Of a stretch of 64,000 nt of DNA, positions 59,587 through 64,000 are shown in pieces. The notes under the pieces were generated by a model. It saw only the letters and a list, made by a program, of their open reading frames with translations, was not told where the DNA came from and ran no database searches. The translations under genes and the position numbers were made by a program. Each line of letters starts with the position of its first letter. The stretch's first letter is position 1. This stretch comes from DASWNP01 sp036399175 (lineage in GTDB: Bacteria > Acidobacteriota > Blastocatellia > Pyrinomonadales > Pyrinomonadaceae): positions 1-64,000 of the forward strand of contig DASWNP010000026.1 of NCBI GenBank assembly GCA_036399175.1. Reading direction: 5' to 3'.

Positions 59587-62304
59587 TCAGACTCTTGATT
59601 TTTGTTCGCTCGCCACCGTTTTGCGCGCCGGTTCGTTCGGCACGACATCATCGAGGTCATCTCCCATCCTGCCTGCTCCGGCGGGCACGGCCTGCGGCGC
59701 GTCGATGCGCATGCCGTAGAAGGAGCGCCAGACGAAGACGACCGAGATGAGGAAGAAGACGGCGGCGAGAATGTGCGTGAGCGTCGCGTCGCCGTCATTG
59801 CGCACGGTCAGACTCACGGCCAACTCGACGGCCAGGAGGCCGAAGAGCGTTGTGAACTTGATGACCGGGTTCAAAGCCACCGAAGAGGTATCCTTGAAGG
59901 GGTCGCCCACCGTGTCGCCGACCACCGTCGCGTCGTGCAAGGGTGTGCCCTTCTGTTTCAGCTCGACTTCGACAATCTTCTTGGCGTTGTCCCACGCGCC
60001 GCCCGCGTTCGCCATGAAGATGGCCTGGTAGAGACCGAAGACGGCGATGGAGATGAGATAGCCGATGAAGAAGAAGGGCTCGACGAAAGCGAAGGCGAGC
60101 GACGAGAAGAAGACGGTCAGGAAGATATTGAACATCCCCTTCTGCGCGTACTGCGTGCAGATTTGCACCACCTTCTTGCTGTCTTCGACCGAAGCCCTCT
60201 CCACTCCTTCGAGCCGGATGTTAGCCTTGATGAACTCGACGGCGCGGTATGCGCCGGTGGTGACGGCCTGCGTCGATGCGCCCGTGAACCAGTAGATAAT
60301 CGCGCCGCCCGTAATGAGTCCCAGAACGAACGGAGCGTGCAGGAGCGAAAGGTTCTGTGTGTTGGCCGTCAGTCCGTTGGTGAGCGCCATGATGATGGAG
60401 AAAATCATCGTGGTCGCGCCGACGACCGCCGTGCCGATGAGAACAGGCTTGGCCGTCGCCTTGAAGGTGTTGCCCGCGCCGTCGTTCTCTTCCAGAAGAT
60501 GCTTGGCGCGGTCGAAGTTGACTGTGACGCCGAAGTCCTTCTTGATGTCGGCCTCGATGTTCGGCACTTGCTCGATGAGCGAAAGCTCGTAGACCGACTG
60601 CGCGTTGTCCGTCACCGGCCCGTAGGAATCCACCGCAATCGTCACCGGCCCCATGCCGAGGAAGCCGAAGGCGACGAGGCCGAAGGCGAAGACCGCCGGA
60701 GCGACCATCAGCGCGCCCAAGCCCTGCGGCGAGCCGTCCGAGCCGAGCATGCTGAAGCCGTAAGCAATCGACATCAGCGCGACGATGCTCATGCCGAGCC
60801 AGTAGGCCGAAAAGTTGCCCGCGACCAGACCCGAAAGGATGTTGAGCGACGCTCCGCCCTCGCGCGACGAAGTGACGACTTCCTTGACGTGGCGCGATTC
60901 GGTCGAGGTGAAGACCTTGACCAGCTCAGGAATGATAGCTCCGGCCAGCGTGCCGCACGAGATGATGGTCGAGAGCTTCCACCAGAGCGACGTATCGCCG
61001 CGAAGATTCGGGATGATGAGATAGGAGACGACGTAGGTGAGCACGACCGAGATAATCGAGGTCAGCCAGACGAGCTGGGTCAGAGGCTTCTCGAAGTTCA
61101 TCGCGTCGGCGTGCTGGTAGCGCGAGCGCGTGATGGTCTCGTTGACGAGATAGGAGAGGCCGCTCGCAATAATCATCATCACGCGCATGACGAAGAGCCA
61201 GACGAGCAGTTGCACCTGCACGGTCGCGTCGGGCACGGCGAGCAGGATGAAGGAGATGAGCGCCACGCCCGTCACGCCGTAGGTCTCGAAGCCGTCGGCA
61301 GAAGGGCCGACGGAGTCGCCCGCGTTGTCGCCCGTGCAGTCGGCGATGACGCCGGGGTTGCGCGCGTCGTCTTCCTTAATCTTGAAGACAATCTTCATCA
61401 GGTCGGAACCGATGTCGGCGATTTTGGTGAAGATGCCGCCCGCGATACGAAGCGCCGCCGCGCCCAGCGATTCGCCGATGGCGAAGCCGATGAAGCAGGG
61501 GCCTGCGTAGTCGCGCGGGACGAAGAGCAGGATGCAGAGCATGATGAGCAGCTCGATGCTGATGAGCATCATGCCGATACTCATTCCGGCCTTCAGAGGA
61601 ATCGCGTAAATCGGATAAGGCTTGCCGCCGAGGCTGGCGAAAGAAGTGCGCGAGTTGGCGAAGGTGTTGACGCGGATGCCGAACCAAGCGACGCCGTAGC
61701 TGCCCGCGATGCCGACGAGGCTGAAGAGCAGGATGACGATGACTCTCAGGGCGTCGAAGCCGACGAGCACGCCGAAGTAGAGAATGATGATGGCGGCGAT
61801 GAAGGCTTCGAGGATGAGGATGAATTTTCCTTGCGTGACGAGATAGGTTTTACAGGTCTCGTAAATCAGCTCGGAAATCTCGCGCATCGAGCGATGCACG
61901 GGCATGTTCTTCAATTGCGTGAAGATGGCGAGGCCGAACAGGAGGCCGAGGAAACAGACGCCGATGCCAAGAAGCAGGAGCGTGCGACCGTCGAGGCCGA
62001 GAAATTCGACTCTCGACAAATCTGGCAGCACGAGGTTGGCCTCGCCGCCCGGCTGGTGCGAAGTGGCCTGAGCCGAAGGGCCGCGCCCTCGCGCGTCCTG
62101 GGGCGTCGCCGCGTGCTGCGCGAAGGCCGCCGACGCGAGCACGGCCAAGAAAGCAAGGCTCGCCACCACTCTCAACGCGCCGCTTGATAGTCGCTTGGCC
62201 GGGCGAAACAGTCTGAAAATTCCGCTTGCGCCGCGAGTGCTGAGACCGACGGCGAAGGCAGCGAGCGACAATAGACTGATGACAAAGATCAGCGTTAGTT
62301 CCAC
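59587..62304 (-). CDS. hppA: Membrane-bound proton/sodium-translocating pyrophosphatase
   Basis: A 905-residue integral membrane pump with about 16-17 transmembrane segments that couples pyrophosphate hydrolysis to ion export. IGSDLMKIVFKIKEDDARNPGVIADCTGDNAGDSVGPSADGFETYG is the catalytic DNxGD region. VPNIEADIKKDFG is a large loop, and GNTFKATAKPVLIG lies where K+-independent enzymes carry Lys and Thr, so I infer a K+-independent enzyme. The N-terminus has an extra exported-like stretch (LRVVASLAFLAVLASAAFAQ, then a Gln/Ala-rich segment) before the first core helix. Whether H+ or Na+ is moved cannot be seen. Heptamer palindromes of one family flank the gene. Confidence 0.92.
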   Translation of the reverse strand: MELTLIFVISLLSLAAFAVGLSTRGASGIFRLFRPAKRLSSGALRVVASLAFLAVLASAAFAQHAATPQDARGRGPSAQATSHQPGGEANLVLPDLSRVEFLGLDGRTLLLLGIGVCFLGLLFGLAIFTQLKNMPVHRSMREISELIYETCKTYLVTQGKFILILEAFIAAIIILYFGVLVGFDALRVIVILLFSLVGIAGSYGVAWFGIRVNTFANSRTSFASLGGKPYPIYAIPLKAGMSIGMMLISIELLIMLCILLFVPRDYAGPCFIGFAIGESLGAAALRIAGGIFTKIADIGSDLMKIVFKIKEDDARNPGVIADCTGDNAGDSVGPSADGFETYGVTGVALISFILLAVPDATVQVQLLVWLFVMRVMMIIASGLSYLVNETITRSRYQHADAMNFEKPLTQLVWLTSIISVVLTYVVSYLIIPNLRGDTSLWWKLSTIISCGTLAGAIIPELVKVFTSTESRHVKEVVTSSREGGASLNILSGLVAGNFSAYWLGMSIVALMSIAYGFSMLGSDGSPQGLGALMVAPAVFAFGLVAFGFLGMGPVTIAVDSYGPVTDNAQSVYELSLIEQVPNIEADIKKDFGVTVNFDRAKHLLEENDGAGNTFKATAKPVLIGTAVVGATTMIFSIIMALTNGLTANTQNLSLLHAPFVLGLITGGAIIYWFTGASTQAVTTGAYRAVEFIKANIRLEGVERASVEDSKKVVQICTQYAQKGMFNIFLTVFFSSLAFAFVEPFFFIGYLISIAVFGLYQAIFMANAGGAWDNAKKIVEVELKQKGTPLHDATVVGDTVGDPFKDTSSVALNPVIKFTTLFGLLAVELAVSLTVRNDGDATLTHILAAVFFLISVVFVWRSFYGMRIDAPQAVPAGAGRMGDDLDDVVPNEPARKTVASEQKSRV

Positions 62305-62509
62305 AGTTAAAAAATTCCTTTCTGTTCTTTAGAAACTCCGGTGAGTCGAGACGCCGGCGCGAAGCGCCGCGAAAGTCTTCGGCGACGGGGCGGCGCGAGA
62401 TAGACCTCCCGCGCGAGAGAAGCCCTCAAGGCACCCCTCAGCCCCCTTAATCAGTCGCACCAAAAGCGGGCATTATCTCCGAAAATCAGTCCAAAGTCCA
62501 ACGGCTCTT

Positions 62510-62616
62510 AAAGTCCGGAGTCTAAAGTCTGGAGTCTGGAGTCCGAAATCAGGAGTCGAAACCAGAGTAGTCCTAAAGGTTTTGACTCCAGACTTTAGAC
62601 TCCGGACTTCAGACTT
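62510..62616. repeat. Heptamer-unit palindrome (AGTCTGG family)
   Basis: Left arm 62510-62544 and right arm 62584-62616, inverted with few mismatches. The right arm covers the cstA stop codon, and further AGTCTGG-like units run into the last codons of cstA. The rest of the 62305-62608 gap shows nothing else apart from the hppA leader. Confidence 0.9.
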
Positions 62617-64000
62617 GAGGTTCAGACTCCAGACTTTCGAGCGAGCGTTCGCCGCGCAGCTTGAAGAGGGCGGTTGCGGCGAGATAGAGGGCTAAGAGGA
62701 CGAGCGCGCCGGAGGCGAGCCCGTTGATGAGTTCGATGTCGAAGCCTTTGGTGACGCGCAGGTTGGCGAAGGTCATTCGGGTGAGCGCCCAGAGCGTGAT
62801 GACGAGCACGAAGAGCATCGGGATGAGCGTGAAGGCGATGCGCCGTCTGGCCTGATAGAGCCAGACGGTGATGGCGAGCAGAGTCAGCGCGGCGAGCAAC
62901 TGGTTCGACGCGCCGAAGAGCGTCCAGAATTTCGACCATGAGTTGGGCGGCGCGAAGATGATGAAGTAGAAGGGGAGCGCCATCGTCAGGAGCGTGCCGA
63001 GGATTGCTCCGGCGCGTCCGCGCCAGCCGAAAAGCTCCTGCACGATGTAGCGACCGAGGCGGGTGCACACGTCGAGCGTGTCGAAGACGAAGGTGGAGAA
63101 GGCCATCGCGCCGAAGGTGGTAGCGAAGGCTAGGTTGTCTCTGCCGATAAAGAGCGTGAGAAAGCTGCCGATGCCGTTGCCGTAAATTGTGCCCGGCGCT
63201 GTGCCCTTCGGAATGTCGGCCTGCGCGACGATCATAATCGTCACGAGCGCAATCAAAGCGACGAACCCTTCGGCCAGCATCGCGCCGTAGCCGACCGCTC
63301 GGATGTCCGACTCGCGCGCAATCTGCTTCGAGGTCGTGCCGGAACAGACGAGGCCGTGAAAGCCGGAGCACGCGCCGCAGGCGATGGTGACGAAGAGGAA
63401 GGGAAAGAGCGTGCCCGTCATGCCGCCGATGTCGAACGCCTTGAAGGCGGGCTGTCGAATCTCGTAGCCGCCGAAGAAGACGCCGAGGATGCCGAGCGCA
63501 ATCGCCGCGTAGAGGATGAAGCCGCCCAGGTAGCCGCGCGGCTGCAACAGCGCCCATACAGGCACGAGCGACGCCACGCAGCAGTAGAGCAGAATCAGAA
63601 GTCCCCACGACTTGTGACTCATCACGAAGACGTTCGACATCAACGTCCCGACCCACGAGAGCGCAAACGCCGACGGCACGAAAATCAAAGTCACCAGCCA
63701 CAGAGGCGGGTTCAGATACTTCTGCACGAGTCCCATCACGACCGACAGCAGAAGATAAAGCACGCTCGCCGCCGCCACCGCTCCGCCCGGATTGAAAGTC
63801 ACCGTCGTCGCGCGCAGCTCTTCAGAGCCAGCGACGAACGTGCCCGCCGTGATGTCTGCGAAAGCGACTATCACATAGACGAGCGCAATCCAGATGAAAC
63901 CCATCATCGCCCGCCCGGCGCGCGCGCCCAGGTGCTCGCGCGCAATCTCTGCAATCGAAGTCGCCCCGTGCCGGACGGAAGCCGCAAGGCTCGTAAAATC
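62609..64000 (-). CDS. cstA: CstA-family carbon starvation protein (peptide/pyruvate transporter), 5' end cut by window
   Basis: The frame continues to the last base (464 codons seen); the segment before the ATG at 63907 reads SVRHGATSIAEIAREHLGARAG, which matches the family, so the true start lies beyond 64000. About twelve transmembrane segments follow, with FATTFGAMAFSTFVFDTLDVCTRLGRYIVQELFGW, IACGACSGFHGLVCSGTTSKQI and FGASNQLLAALTLLAITVWL as family blocks. CstA proteins take up peptides or pyruvate under starvation. The last dozen residues (SLESLESEPQV) are encoded by AGTCTGG repeats of the adjoining palindrome. Confidence 0.92.
   Translation of the reverse strand, partial: DFTSLAASVRHGATSIAEIAREHLGARAGRAMMGFIWIALVYVIVAFADITAGTFVAGSEELRATTVTFNPGGAVAAASVLYLLLSVVMGLVQKYLNPPLWLVTLIFVPSAFALSWVGTLMSNVFVMSHKSWGLLILLYCCVASLVPVWALLQPRGYLGGFILYAAIALGILGVFFGGYEIRQPAFKAFDIGGMTGTLFPFLFVTIACGACSGFHGLVCSGTTSKQIARESDIRAVGYGAMLAEGFVALIALVTIMIVAQADIPKGTAPGTIYGNGIGSFLTLFIGRDNLAFATTFGAMAFSTFVFDTLDVCTRLGRYIVQELFGWRGRAGAILGTLLTMALPFYFIIFAPPNSWSKFWTLFGASNQLLAALTLLAITVWLYQARRRIAFTLIPMLFVLVITLWALTRMTFANLRVTKGFDIELINGLASGALVLLALYLAATALFKLRGERSLESLESEPQV

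Noticed and set aside
59602..62187. 861-residue plus-strand frame opposite hppA
   Set aside because: Low-complexity Arg/Asp/Glu translation; the minus strand encodes a complete membrane pyrophosphatase.
3084..62616. Heptamer palindromes as CRISPR arrays or attachment sites
   Set aside because: There are no regular 25-40 bp direct repeats with unique spacers and no cas genes; arms are inverted and made of 7-bp units.
1..64000. tRNA, rRNA or transposase genes
   Set aside because: Intergenic regions were read for tRNA-like cloverleafs, rRNA signatures and insertion-sequence transposase motifs; none was convincing.

Overview
The window is GC-rich, densely coded bacterial chromosome. It carries long Oar-type TonB-dependent receptors with an N-terminal carboxypeptidase-regulatory (CnaB-like) domain, a secreted metzincin ending in a DUF4214 region, a membrane pyrophosphatase, a Urate_ox_N membrane protein and many secreted or lipoprotein genes. 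This mix points to Acidobacteriota, most likely Blastocatellia/Pyrinomonadaceae-like. The assignment is an inference from gene content; no rRNA or tRNA gene was seen.

Layout. 1-9.6 kb: a truncated M1-like gene without zinc ligands, a hotdog thioesterase, a TPR gene plus an unknown gene, a 5'-nucleotidase, leucyl aminopeptidase, an NAD-binding reductase, a secreted S51/cyanophycinase-like protein and a cytosolic thioredoxin-like protein. 9.6-17.6 kb (minus strand): DUF4112, a second altered M1 protein, a HEAT-repeat/cyclophilin protein, a molybdopterin oxidoreductase and a LURP-one-like protein. 18-24 kb: a 1241-residue secreted metalloprotease, an SDR and an AT-richer islet with a small RelA/SpoT alarmone synthetase and an overlapping 79-residue partner. 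24-26 kb: Fe-S genes (Mrp, HesB/IscA, 2Fe-2S ferredoxin). 26.3-33.3 kb: one 7-kb gene for a giant multicopper-oxidase-like protein. 34-40.6 kb: Urate_ox_N protein, superoxide dismutase, lipoprotein, uracil-DNA glycosylase, YgfZ and an ECF sigma factor with small membrane proteins. 40.9-43.8 kb: a WD40-Roc GTPase-zinc motif-TIR protein, a likely immune or cell-death sensor. 43.9-50.1 kb: DUF72, a methyltransferase, an Oar-like TonB receptor and a secreted unknown. 50.4-58.2 kb: a cobalamin regulon made of riboswitch, long leader with terminator, BtuB-like receptor, DUF5522, BtuF, BtuD, BtuC, PduO-type adenosyltransferase and a zinc-ribbon P-loop kinase. 58.2-64 kb: YjbQ, BioY, membrane pyrophosphatase and a CstA gene cut by the window end.

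The most striking structure is outside the genes. About 18 intergenic loci share one architecture: tandem 7-bp (sometimes 8-bp) units forming one arm, a short spacer, then the inverted copy as the second arm. The unit sequence differs from locus to locus, but several families occur twice at distant sites. The elements sit within a few bases of start or stop codons, inside operons as well as between convergent genes, and some extend into coding sequence. They resemble in concept the short tandemly repeated repetitive sequences of cyanobacteria, but I know of no named equivalent here.

The best candidates for undescribed biology are these heptamer palindromes, the WD40-Roc-TIR protein, the RelA/SpoT gene pair and the giant multicopper oxidase.
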